Part shown: piece after piece, positions 16,302-24,290 of the stretch
How the letters are laid out: the number at the start of each line of letters is the position of its first letter
Numbering within the stretch: position 1 is the first letter of the stretch
Assembly: GCA_031430435.1 (NCBI GenBank)
Contig: JANPBM010000066.1
Coordinates: 1 to 64,000, forward strand
Length of the DNA stretch: 64,000 bases
Source of the DNA: JANNVK01 sp031430435
Lineage (GTDB): Bacteria; Acidobacteriota; Blastocatellia; Pyrinomonadales; Pyrinomonadaceae
Reading direction: 5' to 3'
Made by a program: the position numbers and the translations under genes
Notes under the pieces: model-generated
Database searches by the model: none
Told to the model about the DNA's origin: nothing
The model's input: the letters and a program-made list of their open reading frames with translations, nothing else

Positions 16302-17309
16302 TTATGCTTTTTTTAGCGTCGCCCGAAGTAATGCTCCGCGACCGAGTTTCTGCAAAATTATATCCAGAACAGTAAAAATGCCGAGCGAAATTGTTGATTT
16401 CAGCGTAAATTGATTGATTAAAAACTGCGGTGCGTTCGTGTCAACAAGTGCGTTATGAATCGAATAAACCCAATTTACAGGGCTGACAACAGTTTCAATT
16501 TTCTCGATTTTGAAGCCTGATTTTTCGGCAAGCGTTGTTAAAGCATTGCGATTAAACAAGTTCCAATGTCGCGGAAAATGATAGCCGCCCCAATATCCAT
16601 TTTTGAAAAGTTTGAAATCGAGCGAATCGGTGTTGTCGGTTACGATAACGAGTTTGCCGTTCGGCTTCAAAACTCGGCAAATTGCGGGTAAAACTTCGTT
16701 CGGTTTTTCGATATGCTCGATTGTTTGAATCAAAAACGCCAAATCGTAAGTATTTTCGGGCAAATCGTTGTTTTCCGCCGTTCCTAAATGAACTTTTATT
16801 CCCGATTTATTCGCCGCTTCGACCGCTTTTTCGCTTGCGTCCAAACCTTCGAGTGTCCAATTTTTGTTGCCGAAATCCCGCAATAAACGCAAATGAAAAC
16901 CGTCACCGCAACCAACGTCCAAAATCTTCGCGTCATCGCCTAATTTTTTGCACAAAACCAATAAACGATTGGCTTCCAAACGACTGCGAACTTTGTGAAC
17001 AAAGCCGAATTCTTCTTCGGAAAAGTCAAACGCGTGATATGTCGGCGGATAAATTCGCTCGAATTCGGCAATACTCGGACGCGGATTGAGGTAAACCAAA
17101 CCGCAAGTTTTGCACTGCATCGCGGCAAAAACATCGTTGCTCGTGCGATACTCAAAATCTTCGCCGATTCCGACAACATTCGCATCGTCGGAACAGCACA
17201 CGCAACAATCAGTACTCACTAATTCAAGCGAATTTTTTTTCGCGGAGGCTTGCAACTTTACGGCTTGTTTCACATTGTAAATATACGCTGAAAACTCATT
17301 ATTTTCCAC
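16302..17309 (-). CDS. SAM-dependent methyltransferase with N-terminal zinc-ribbon
   Basis: A 335-residue protein. The N-terminal 80 residues carry cysteine pairs (CCVCCSDD and MQCKTCGLVYLNPRP), a zinc-ribbon common in methyltransferases of surface-polysaccharide clusters. The class I SAM-binding motif is ILDVGCGDGFHLRLL (near residue 150), followed by LEGLDASEKAV and a post-motif LAFLIQTIEHIEKPNEVLP. It ends with a hydrophobic tail (LINQFTLKSTISLGIFTVLD) that may bind the membrane. The substrate is likely a sugar or a lipid-linked glycan; this cannot be read from the sequence. Confidence 0.8.
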   Translation of the reverse strand: MENNEFSAYIYNVKQAVKLQASAKKNSLELVSTDCCVCCSDDANVVGIGEDFEYRTSNDVFAAMQCKTCGLVYLNPRPSIAEFERIYPPTYHAFDFSEEEFGFVHKVRSRLEANRLLVLCKKLGDDAKILDVGCGDGFHLRLLRDFGNKNWTLEGLDASEKAVEAANKSGIKVHLGTAENNDLPENTYDLAFLIQTIEHIEKPNEVLPAICRVLKPNGKLVIVTDNTDSLDFKLFKNGYWGGYHFPRHWNLFNRNALTTLAEKSGFKIEKIETVVSPVNWVYSIHNALVDTNAPQFLINQFTLKSTISLGIFTVLDIILQKLGRGALLRATLKKA

Positions 17310-17351
17310 GTTTAAGTAAAAATTTGCCGTTTTAATTTGTAGTTTGTAATT

Positions 17352-18191
17352 TTACGTTTTCTTATACAAAACCCAAAATAAATCTTCCGCCGGATACGGA
17401 AAACTGAGTTTGTCGGGAACGAGTTTTGATAATTTCGTAACGATTGATTTATCGCCGAACTTGTATGCAATCAATGATTTAGCGTGTGAACCGCTGATCC
17501 ATTTCGACGGTCGTCCGATTGCGACTCGTTCAAAACCTTGTGACTTTGCAAGTTTTTCAATTCCGTCGTCACTGAAAAATTGCAAAACGCTCGGCGGCGA
17601 ATATTCGTGCCATTTTGTTCCGAAAATTTTCTCGGACAAACTTTTGCGGTTCCAAGTTTCAATTAAAAGGTGTCCGTTTGCCTTTAAAGTTCCGGCAACA
17701 TTTGAGAAAACATCCTTCGGTTCAACCAAATGTGCCATCACTTGAATCATAGTAACAAGGTCAAATTTCTCGTCGGTCGAGTATTTTTCAACGCTCGTTT
17801 TATGAATTTCCAGATTCAAATTCTTGCGTCCGTATTCTGCCATCGATTCGTTCGGCTCGATTCCAACGCCTTTCCAACCTGTTTCTTCCATTCCTTTCAA
17901 GATAAATCCGGCGGCTGAACCAACGTCCAAAACTTTGCCTTTTTTGGTGTATTTGGTCAGTAGTTTGCCGTACCAATTTCCGCGTTGACGCAAAATTTCG
18001 GCTTCCTGTAAATAATCGGTGTAGCCTGCACCGCCGCCGTTAAAATACGAATCATCATAGATTTTTTCAACGTGATTTTGGTCAGCCGCAAGTTCGGTAA
18101 AACGGTGCGAACACGAGTTACAATCGCGTATCCAATAATTTTTGACCTCAAAATTTCGCGTAGAATCGGAATTACAAAGTGGACATTTCAT
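17352..18191 (-). CDS. SAM-dependent methyltransferase with zinc-ribbon
   Basis: A 279-residue paralogue-like methyltransferase. Zinc ligands lie in MKCPLCNSDS and IRDCNSCSHRF, and the SAM motif is VLDVGSAAGFILKGM (near residue 90), followed by GVGIEPNESMAEY and MIQVMAHLVEPKDV. It sits 38 bases after the deacetylase gene and 42 before the next methyltransferase, so all three are one transcription unit. Function is probably O- or C-methylation of a polysaccharide sugar. Its ATG 18191 begins the first zinc knuckle directly, which fixes the start. Confidence 0.8.
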   Translation of the reverse strand: MKCPLCNSDSTRNFEVKNYWIRDCNSCSHRFTELAADQNHVEKIYDDSYFNGGGAGYTDYLQEAEILRQRGNWYGKLLTKYTKKGKVLDVGSAAGFILKGMEETGWKGVGIEPNESMAEYGRKNLNLEIHKTSVEKYSTDEKFDLVTMIQVMAHLVEPKDVFSNVAGTLKANGHLLIETWNRKSLSEKIFGTKWHEYSPPSVLQFFSDDGIEKLAKSQGFERVAIGRPSKWISGSHAKSLIAYKFGDKSIVTKLSKLVPDKLSFPYPAEDLFWVLYKKT

Positions 18192-18229
18192 AACTTATTT
18201 TGATGTAATTTTGTTGGAAATTAAAGAAA

Positions 18230-19183
18230 TTATTTTAGAACCGAGACAGGTAAATTAGTTTTCGCAACACTTTCTGCGTGTTGTCGCATATTTGAAATAG
18301 AGAACGATTTGCCGAAAGTTTCCAAAATTTCGCTCAAAAAGTCGAGTTTTTTCTCAATTGGAAGATTCATTGCAGGGAAAAATTTGAGTTCGGGTGCGTC
18401 TTCGCCCGACATAAAATCAAGCGGATGAAGCAATAACGAAAGTTGCGTGCCGGTTAATTTGCACATTTCAACTGCAGTTTTCCAGTAAGTTTTCGCGGCA
18501 AGTTTTGAAAATATCGAAAGATAAATCACATAACTTGCGTGAATCGGCGTTTTGAAAATCGGAAGTGTTGTTACGGGAATTTCAACCATAGATTTTTCGC
18601 CGATTTGCCATTGAAAAGGCTTCAGGCTCTGAAAACCGTCGGAAAATTTACCGAATAATTTTTTGCGTTTCGCTTTTTCCTCGGCAGACATATCGGGCGA
18701 AGCTAGGAAATAATATGCTCGTGCCAGCGGTCCGATGTAGGTTGGCAACGTCGAACAATCGTATTCATAACCGCGTTCCGCCAAAACTTCTAAAACAGTC
18801 GGCGAAAGTGAATATCCGGGACCGCGAAAGCCGATAAGTTTTTGATCGGTGAAACGTGAAATTGCCATTTCGGTTTTCTCGAATTCTTCGGTAAGCTGTT
18901 CTTTTGAATAAAGATGCAGCCACGGTTCGTGATTAAAACTGTGATTTGCAATCTCGTGTCCGGCGTTTGAAATTTGCGATAATGCGTCTAAATTTTTATC
19001 GAGTGCGGCATCTTGCCCAACGATAAAATATGTAATTTCCAAGTTTCTTTCACGCAAAAATTCAAGTGAACGCGGCACAACGGTATCTAAATACGACGGG
19101 AAACTTTCCCAACCCGCATCGCCGTGCGTTTTCATGTAACTCCATTTGTTGTCGAGGTCTAAGCTAAGACTTGCAATATTCAT
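18230..19183 (-). CDS. Polysaccharide deacetylase (NodB-like)
   Basis: A 317-residue protein of the NodB fold. Motif 1 is SLDLDNKWSY with aspartates at residues 8 and 10, motif 2 is the metal-binding H-x3-H in GHEIANHSFNHEP, and motif 3 is GFRGPGYS. These enzymes remove acetyl groups from N-acetylated glycans using Zn2+ or Co2+. The long C-terminal part (LLLHPLDFMSGEDAPEL) provides the last histidine. It is similar to deacetylases of exosortase-associated exopolysaccharide loci. The rightward arm contains a second, different deacetylase-like gene. Confidence 0.82.
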   Translation of the reverse strand: MNIASLSLDLDNKWSYMKTHGDAGWESFPSYLDTVVPRSLEFLRERNLEITYFIVGQDAALDKNLDALSQISNAGHEIANHSFNHEPWLHLYSKEQLTEEFEKTEMAISRFTDQKLIGFRGPGYSLSPTVLEVLAERGYEYDCSTLPTYIGPLARAYYFLASPDMSAEEKAKRKKLFGKFSDGFQSLKPFQWQIGEKSMVEIPVTTLPIFKTPIHASYVIYLSIFSKLAAKTYWKTAVEMCKLTGTQLSLLLHPLDFMSGEDAPELKFFPAMNLPIEKKLDFLSEILETFGKSFSISNMRQHAESVAKTNLPVSVLK

Positions 19184-19193
19184 ACAATTTTTT

Positions 19194-19267
19194 GCCGCAG
19201 ATAAACGCAGATAACGCGGATAAGAATTTTATTGATTTAATCCACGTTTATCTGCAAAATCTGCGGC
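19194..19267. repeat. Long palindromic repeat overlapping a gene end
   Basis: Imperfect 28-base inverted arms at 19194-19221 and 19240-19267, both starting or ending with GCCGCAGAT or its complement, joined by an 18-base loop. The internal CGCAGATAA unit is itself repeated. The right arm lies inside the 3' end of the FAD oxidoreductase gene and encodes its last residues (SAADFADKRGLN), so the protein tail is repeat-derived. Confidence 0.75.
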
Positions 19268-20590
19268 TGAATTCTCTTCAAAAAACCTTTCGGCTAATTG
19301 GATCGTTTCGTTTACATTCAAAGTGCCGTTCGTGATTTGTGCGGAATTTATAATATAAACGCCGTTAATTGAAGTGTTTACGCTTGGCAGATTTGCAGAA
19401 TAATTCAAAGTTGGAATCGGAAAAACTTGTCGTACGCGTGAAATTTTGAAAGATAAAACATCTTTTCTATCAAAATGCGGATACATTTTTTTGAGCGTTG
19501 AAAGAAACAACTTTTCAATTTCAGCGTCCGATTTTTCAAATAATTCATCGTCAGATGAAACATATTTCGGCAGATAAACCAACGCATTTCCGCCAAATTC
19601 TTTTTTATCAACCAACGCCGACATTTCAATCACCGCCGTAAAAGGAACTTCGTCCGTGATATTGGTTACATAATACGGCGAAAGCGAATTTTTCATCAAC
19701 ACGGACGCACAAACGATGCCTTGATATTTGATGTTAGAAAGTTTAAGTCGTTCAGTTTCAGTTAATTGCGGACAAATTTTGGCAGCGATATTTGACGGAC
19801 AAGTTACGATTACTTCATCATAAAAGTCTTTAGTCTTTTGTCCTTTGTCCTTACTTTCCGTTTCTATTGTGATTTTTCCTTCTCCGTGCCTCTGTGTCTC
19901 TGTCGTGAAAATTTTTGAAACTTGCGAACTTAAACGAATTTCTACGCCTTTTTGCTCTAAGACTTCGGCAAATTTTTTCAAAACCGTTGCGTAACCGCCG
20001 CGAACATAGCCGAACATTTCTTTTTTTAGACCCGAATTTCGGGCGGCGTACATTCGTTGGATTGTCGCCCAAATAAATGCGGCATTTGTTTCTTTGTAAG
20101 CATCGCCGAGTTTGGCTTTGAGCAGCGGCAGCCACATTTTGTCGAAAGTTTTTTTGCCGGAAAGTTTCGTCAGCCAATCTTCAACGCTTATTTTTTCTAA
20201 CGCTTTCCAATCCTTTACGCGTGAAGCATAAAAAATCGTGCCGCCTAATCTGAATTTGCCGATTAAATTTAACGGCGGGAATTTCAAAAACTCTAAACTG
20301 TTCGACATTGAAACAAGTTTTCCGTCAGTATAAAATCCGGTTTTTGTTTCAACCCAATTAAATTCGTTTTCCAACCCTAATTCGCCGACAATTTTTCGCG
20401 TAAACGAATCGGATAAAAGCGTCACGTGATAATGTTTGTCCCACGTTAAATCGCCGATTTGCCACACGCTTGCCAGTCCGCCGATTTCGCTTGCGGATTC
20501 AAAAACGGTTACTTGGTTTCCGCTTTCGGCAAGCCGTAATGCCAGCGTTAAGCCGAGAAAACCGGAGCCGATGACGGCAATTTTATTCAT
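19229..20590 (-). CDS. NAD(P)/FAD-dependent oxidoreductase with repeat-derived insert
   Basis: A 453-residue flavoprotein of the amine-oxidase/UGM-like family. FAD site: IAVIGSGFLGLTLALRLA then VTVFESASEIGGLASVW. Such proteins sit in many exopolysaccharide clusters; the reaction is not established. Around residues 227-255 the sequence reads TTETQRHGEG and then KDKGQKTKD. These are translations of dispersed intergenic DNA repeats and were evidently tolerated as an in-frame surface insertion. The C-terminus is also encoded by a palindromic repeat. It is the first gene of the leftward polysaccharide arm. Confidence 0.78.
   Translation of the reverse strand: MNKIAVIGSGFLGLTLALRLAESGNQVTVFESASEIGGLASVWQIGDLTWDKHYHVTLLSDSFTRKIVGELGLENEFNWVETKTGFYTDGKLVSMSNSLEFLKFPPLNLIGKFRLGGTIFYASRVKDWKALEKISVEDWLTKLSGKKTFDKMWLPLLKAKLGDAYKETNAAFIWATIQRMYAARNSGLKKEMFGYVRGGYATVLKKFAEVLEQKGVEIRLSSQVSKIFTTETQRHGEGKITIETESKDKGQKTKDFYDEVIVTCPSNIAAKICPQLTETERLKLSNIKYQGIVCASVLMKNSLSPYYVTNITDEVPFTAVIEMSALVDKKEFGGNALVYLPKYVSSDDELFEKSDAEIEKLFLSTLKKMYPHFDRKDVLSFKISRVRQVFPIPTLNYSANLPSVNTSINGVYIINSAQITNGTLNVNETIQLAERFFEENSAADFADKRGLNQ
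19826..19908 (-). repeat. Dispersed repeats inserted within a coding sequence
   Basis: Read on the minus strand, 19908-19869 contains ACAGAGACACAGAGGCACGG and 19850-19826 contains GGACAAAGGACAAAAGAC. Both are low-complexity repeat types normally seen between genes. Here they are in frame in the oxidoreductase gene. Confidence 0.7.
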
Positions 20591-20686
20591 TGAAAATTAA
20601 ATTTCGAGCCGAGAAAAGATTAAACTATTTTTTGAAACGGGTAAATAACGAGAGGTTGAATATAAGGTTTTGCGGGAGTCGAAAAA

Positions 20687-21103
20687 TTACGCTTGGTTGA
20701 GCGAAAGACTTTCGTTTTCGCTCAAAAGTTTGTTGAGCAAGCGAAAATCCGTGTGTTTATTGCCGAGCAACGCTTCAGCTAATTGATACAGCGGAAGCGG
20801 AATTTCGGCATCCGCGACAATTTCATCATGTTGCGGACAGTGTTCGTAAAGCTCTATTTCAGACGAACAGAATTCGCACGCAGTCAGATGTTTCCTAATG
20901 TTTCCGGCATCTTTCTCCAAAAGCTCGCCGGTAATAAATTCCAGCAAAGTTTCGGACGACGGACACGCAACATTTTTGCAAAAAGTAATCATTTTTAACA
21001 AAAGCATAGCTTTATACTCGCTCGAAAGTTTCTCGTATTTCACCGAGAAGAAGTTTTTTATTCCTTCATTAAAAGTAAATCTGTAATGTTGCCATAGTTC
21101 CAT
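20687..21103 (-). CDS. Zinc-finger protein resembling a soluble anti-sigma factor
   Basis: About 138 residues. The middle holds a zf-HC2-like pattern: CPSSETLLEFITGELLEKDA, then RKHLTACEFCSSEIELYEHC, giving a Cys, a His and a C-x2-C pair. This zinc motif is the sigma-binding element of many anti-sigma factors, but no membrane helix follows, so it would act in the cytoplasm. The C-terminal PLYQLAEALLGNKHTDFRLL is helical. It is divergent from a sigma-like gene 0.36 kb away, an arrangement that suggests joint regulation of the polysaccharide island. The start is uncertain; internal methionines exist about 40 residues in. Confidence 0.65.
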   Translation of the reverse strand: MELWQHYRFTFNEGIKNFFSVKYEKLSSEYKAMLLLKMITFCKNVACPSSETLLEFITGELLEKDAGNIRKHLTACEFCSSEIELYEHCPQHDEIVADAEIPLPLYQLAEALLGNKHTDFRLLNKLLSENESLSLNQA

Positions 21104-21241
21104 AAAATATAAGAAAAAACGCGGCAAAACACTAAATTCGATAAAAACTGAATCGTTAAATAAATAAACAATGTAAAAAGATACAAAAAAGTGTTGCTCA
21201 AATTGAAAATACTTGTTAGTATAAAAAGTGTCGTTGGTAAA

Positions 21242-21341
21242 TGAACCAGTTCACCAATGAACCATCCTAAAAACTGTCGTATCACGAACGGTAAAAAACC
21301 ATCTTCAGAATTTTGTTATTCAGTTTTCTCTGAACAGAGAA
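21242..21341. promoter_or_regulatory. Divergent regulatory region with palindromes
   Basis: Between the zinc-finger and sigma-like genes are TGAACCAGTTCA (21242-21253, a perfect 5-base inverted repeat), a direct repeat of ATGAACCA (21241-21248 and 21257-21264), and TTCTCTGAACAGAGAA (21326-21341, a perfect 7-base inverted repeat). They are good operator candidates for divergent control of the two polysaccharide arms. Confidence 0.5.
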
Positions 21342-21461
21342 CATTATCTGTTTTTGCGTGAAAGTGTCTCTCGGGAAAGACATTCGGGCAAAAAAATGGT
21401 GTCTCACATTATAAAAAGCGGGAGCAATATCTACTTCGGAAACATTTCGGAAAAGGCAAAT

Positions 21462-22622
21462 ATGAGTGCAATAAAAGAGCAGGAAAACTCAGTCGTAAGA
21501 ACGGCAAGCGGTCGTCAGATAAAAGTGGGCAAATGGATTGAAAGCCTGAAAATATCTGACGTTAATCAAATTTGGGCAGAATTACATCGAATCGTTTCTC
21601 ATCACCCGTTGGTGAGAGCCTCGAAAACTGCCGGGTTATTGGTCGAAGAAGGAAAATATAATGCTTATACAGATTTAACCCAAGAGCTTTTTGTCGCATT
21701 GCTCAGCAAAGAACGTTTTCAACATTATCTTGATACGGAAATGACGAATCAAGAAATCGAGGCGGAAATCAGCCAAATCGAACTTACAAACCTGTTGACG
21801 GCAGAACTGCGTAAACGCTATCCCGAATCTTATCGTCTTGCCCGCCGAATCTCGACATTAATTCAAACAAGTGTAACCTTCAAACGGTTCGATATTTCCG
21901 CAAACAGCGAAAATCATCGCCGGTTGGTTGACAGAATCTACGGTTTAGCCGAATGGACGGTTAAAAAATCCAGACGAAATCAGCAAGAAATGGAACAGCG
22001 CGTAAAAACCGTTTCATTTCACAAACGCGACACGCGAATGGTCGGTTGCACGGGTGATTCTCAAATTGTTATCAGCAATCCTGATATGGAAGCCTTGATT
22101 ATCAGAGTTTTGAAAGCGATTGATTCGCCGGTTGACGTGCGAACATTGCGCGGGTTGGTAATGTCGCGGTTGCCTGTCATGGATATTTATCTGGTGCCGA
22201 TCAGCAGCGGCGGATCGGAAGACGGCGAAGACGACAAATATGAATACGATCCGGCAGATTTGAAAGAAAATCCGGAACAAGATTTGCTCAGACGCGAAGG
22301 CGAAACGCTGGCAATCGGTTTTGTCGAAAGATTTTTGACGAGTTTGCATAAATCCGTTCGCGGCAAAGTAAAACAATATAACCGAATGGTGTGCGTTTTG
22401 TGGCATTGTTACCTGAGTACCGACGGCGGCACGCAACTTGAAGTCGCGGCTAGATTAGGCGTTTCCGATTCTTTGGTTTCCGATTACCGCAAACGCATCG
22501 AATCAGAATTGCAACAACTTGCATTCAGCGGCGTAGGTGAAGCCAGACAGTTTGAACAAGCATTAAAAGCACAAGTGAAAAAAATAGTTGACGTAACCGA
22601 AGAAGAAAATGTGTCTGTTTAA
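21462..22622 (+). CDS. Sigma-70-like regulator of unusual architecture
   Basis: About 386 residues from ATG 21462, which has a GAAAAGG stretch upstream; a TTG or an ATG further upstream (21354, 21396) are alternatives. The C-terminal region has a sigma region 4-like helix-turn-helix (TQLEVAARLGVSDSLVSDYR) preceded by a region recalling region 2-4 linkers (NRMVCVLWHCYLSTDGG). The long N-terminal part (SDVNQIWAELHRIVSHHPLV, TDLTQELFVALLSKERF) resembles region 2. The acidic stretch GGSEDGEDDKYEYDPADL is unusual. It heads the rightward polysaccharide arm and faces an anti-sigma-like zinc-finger gene. Sigma function is inferred. Confidence 0.6.
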   Translation: MSAIKEQENSVVRTASGRQIKVGKWIESLKISDVNQIWAELHRIVSHHPLVRASKTAGLLVEEGKYNAYTDLTQELFVALLSKERFQHYLDTEMTNQEIEAEISQIELTNLLTAELRKRYPESYRLARRISTLIQTSVTFKRFDISANSENHRRLVDRIYGLAEWTVKKSRRNQQEMEQRVKTVSFHKRDTRMVGCTGDSQIVISNPDMEALIIRVLKAIDSPVDVRTLRGLVMSRLPVMDIYLVPISSGGSEDGEDDKYEYDPADLKENPEQDLLRREGETLAIGFVERFLTSLHKSVRGKVKQYNRMVCVLWHCYLSTDGGTQLEVAARLGVSDSLVSDYRKRIESELQQLAFSGVGEARQFEQALKAQVKKIVDVTEEENVSV

Positions 22623-22688
22623 TTGCAACTCAAAATGTTAAACTAACATCAGATAAGATTACTTTTACCCCAAAAGCGATGAAATATA

Positions 22689-24290
22689 ATGTCTTCAAAG
22701 GAAACTACAATTCGTGATTATCAAGGATTTTCGCCGACTAAAAAACGCGATTCCGATAATCCGGCTTCATTTTCAAATCTCACAGCTCCGCGAAAAACTA
22801 TTGTCGAAACACCGCAAACAATGTCTTTGCAAGGGTTTAGCGACGAGCATAAAAGCACGGAAAAATTAAACGAATTCTTTGAACCGAAAAAGCGGATTTC
22901 AGCCGAAGCAGACAAAAGCCGGACTGAAACGGCGAAAGTTCCGACTGCCGGAAACCAAAAGCCGGAAAAGGAAAAAAGCCCGCTAAATTACGCAGATCAA
23001 GTAAAGCAAGCCAAAGTAAACAAGGAAATTGCCAAAGACGAAAAACTTTTGAGCAAAGACGGCTGGCTTGTCAAAAACGGTCATACACTTAGTTTTACCG
23101 GACTTTTTTTGTTCACGTTTTGGCTCTATTTTCGTCCGTATGAACTTTTGGGAATTGAATCTCTCAAAACGCTCGCGCTTTATTTTGCGCTTGGCACGAT
23201 TGTAATTTTTATTCCGACGCAATTTATCGCCGAAGGAAATATCACCGCGCGTCCGCCCGAAATTATCTATTTGCTGTTGTTTGCCGCGTTTGCCTTTGTC
23301 TCGATTTTTATTGGTCGCAGCACAGCGGATTCGTGGGCGGTTTTCAACGATGTTTTTATCAAAGTTGTGCTGATGTTTATTGTTATGGTCAATGTTTTGC
23401 GAACGGAATTTCGTTTGCGGGCAATGATTTGGCTGTCGTTGGGAATCGGAGCATATCTCAGCTACAACGCTTTTGATTTATATCAACGAGGTGTTTTCAA
23501 AACAGAAGGTTATCGGGTTTCGGTTGATATGGGCGGAATGTTCGGCAACCCGAATGAGCTTGCGACACACTTTGTAATGTTCACGCCGGTTGCGGTCGTT
23601 TTGGCGCTTTCGGCGAAAACAAAGGTGATGAAGTTAGTTTATGCGGCAGTTACGTTATTGTTTATTGCCGGAATAATGGTTACTTTTTCACGCGGCGCAT
23701 TTATCGGTTTAATTATTTGTTCGTTTGTTTTAGCGTGGAAAATCGGTCGCGATCGAAAAATTTTGGTAATGTCCGTGAGTGCCGTCGGAAGCGCAATTTT
23801 CTTGGTGGTTGCTCCGGGCGGATACGGTTTGCGGGTGCTTTCGATCTTGATTCCGGGACTTGATCCGGTTGGTTCGGCTGACCAACGCAAAGAGCTTTTG
23901 ATTCGTTCGGTTTGGGTAAGTTTGCGAAATCCGCAAGGTGTCGGAATGGGTCTGTTCAAAATTATGAACGACACGGGACACGAGACGCACAATGCTTATA
24001 CACAAGTTTCTTCGGAACTCGGAATTTTGGCGTTGGTTGTTTATTTACTGTTGCTGACAAGCCCGATTCGGCGGTTGGGAGCAATCGAACGCGAGATGTA
24101 TCGCGACCAAGATTTTTCGTGGATTTATTATCTTTCAATCGGGTTGCAAGTCAGTATTATCGCATTTATGGTTTCCAGTTTCTTTGGCTCCTTTGCTTAT
24201 AATTGGTTTGTTTATTATCCGATTGCGTATTCGGTCGCGTTGCGGAGAATTTATTCGATGCGAAAAGAAAAGGAGAAATTTATACATTGA
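22689..24290 (+). CDS. O-antigen ligase/polymerase-like membrane protein (Wzy type)
   Basis: A 533-residue protein. About 130 hydrophilic N-terminal residues, unusual for the family, precede about ten transmembrane helices. The conserved Wzy_C region includes TFSRGAFIGLIICSFVLAW and a periplasmic loop with GVGMGLFKIMNDTGHETHNA, where the HNAYTQ histidine is typical of O-antigen ligases and polymerases. It likely polymerises or transfers lipid-linked repeat units in the periplasm. It overlaps the next gene by a TTGA and is the first enzyme gene of the rightward arm. The N-terminal tail (rich in Lys, Glu, Pro) might contact partner proteins. Confidence 0.78.
   Translation: MSSKETTIRDYQGFSPTKKRDSDNPASFSNLTAPRKTIVETPQTMSLQGFSDEHKSTEKLNEFFEPKKRISAEADKSRTETAKVPTAGNQKPEKEKSPLNYADQVKQAKVNKEIAKDEKLLSKDGWLVKNGHTLSFTGLFLFTFWLYFRPYELLGIESLKTLALYFALGTIVIFIPTQFIAEGNITARPPEIIYLLLFAAFAFVSIFIGRSTADSWAVFNDVFIKVVLMFIVMVNVLRTEFRLRAMIWLSLGIGAYLSYNAFDLYQRGVFKTEGYRVSVDMGGMFGNPNELATHFVMFTPVAVVLALSAKTKVMKLVYAAVTLLFIAGIMVTFSRGAFIGLIICSFVLAWKIGRDRKILVMSVSAVGSAIFLVVAPGGYGLRVLSILIPGLDPVGSADQRKELLIRSVWVSLRNPQGVGMGLFKIMNDTGHETHNAYTQVSSELGILALVVYLLLLTSPIRRLGAIEREMYRDQDFSWIYYLSIGLQVSIIAFMVSSFFGSFAYNWFVYYPIAYSVALRRIYSMRKEKEKFIH

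Noticed and set aside
24203..24286. Upstream extension of the GT2 gene
   Set aside because: These codons overlap the polymerase gene and add a non-membrane-like prefix. TTG 24287 has AGGAG upstream and a TTGA overlap.
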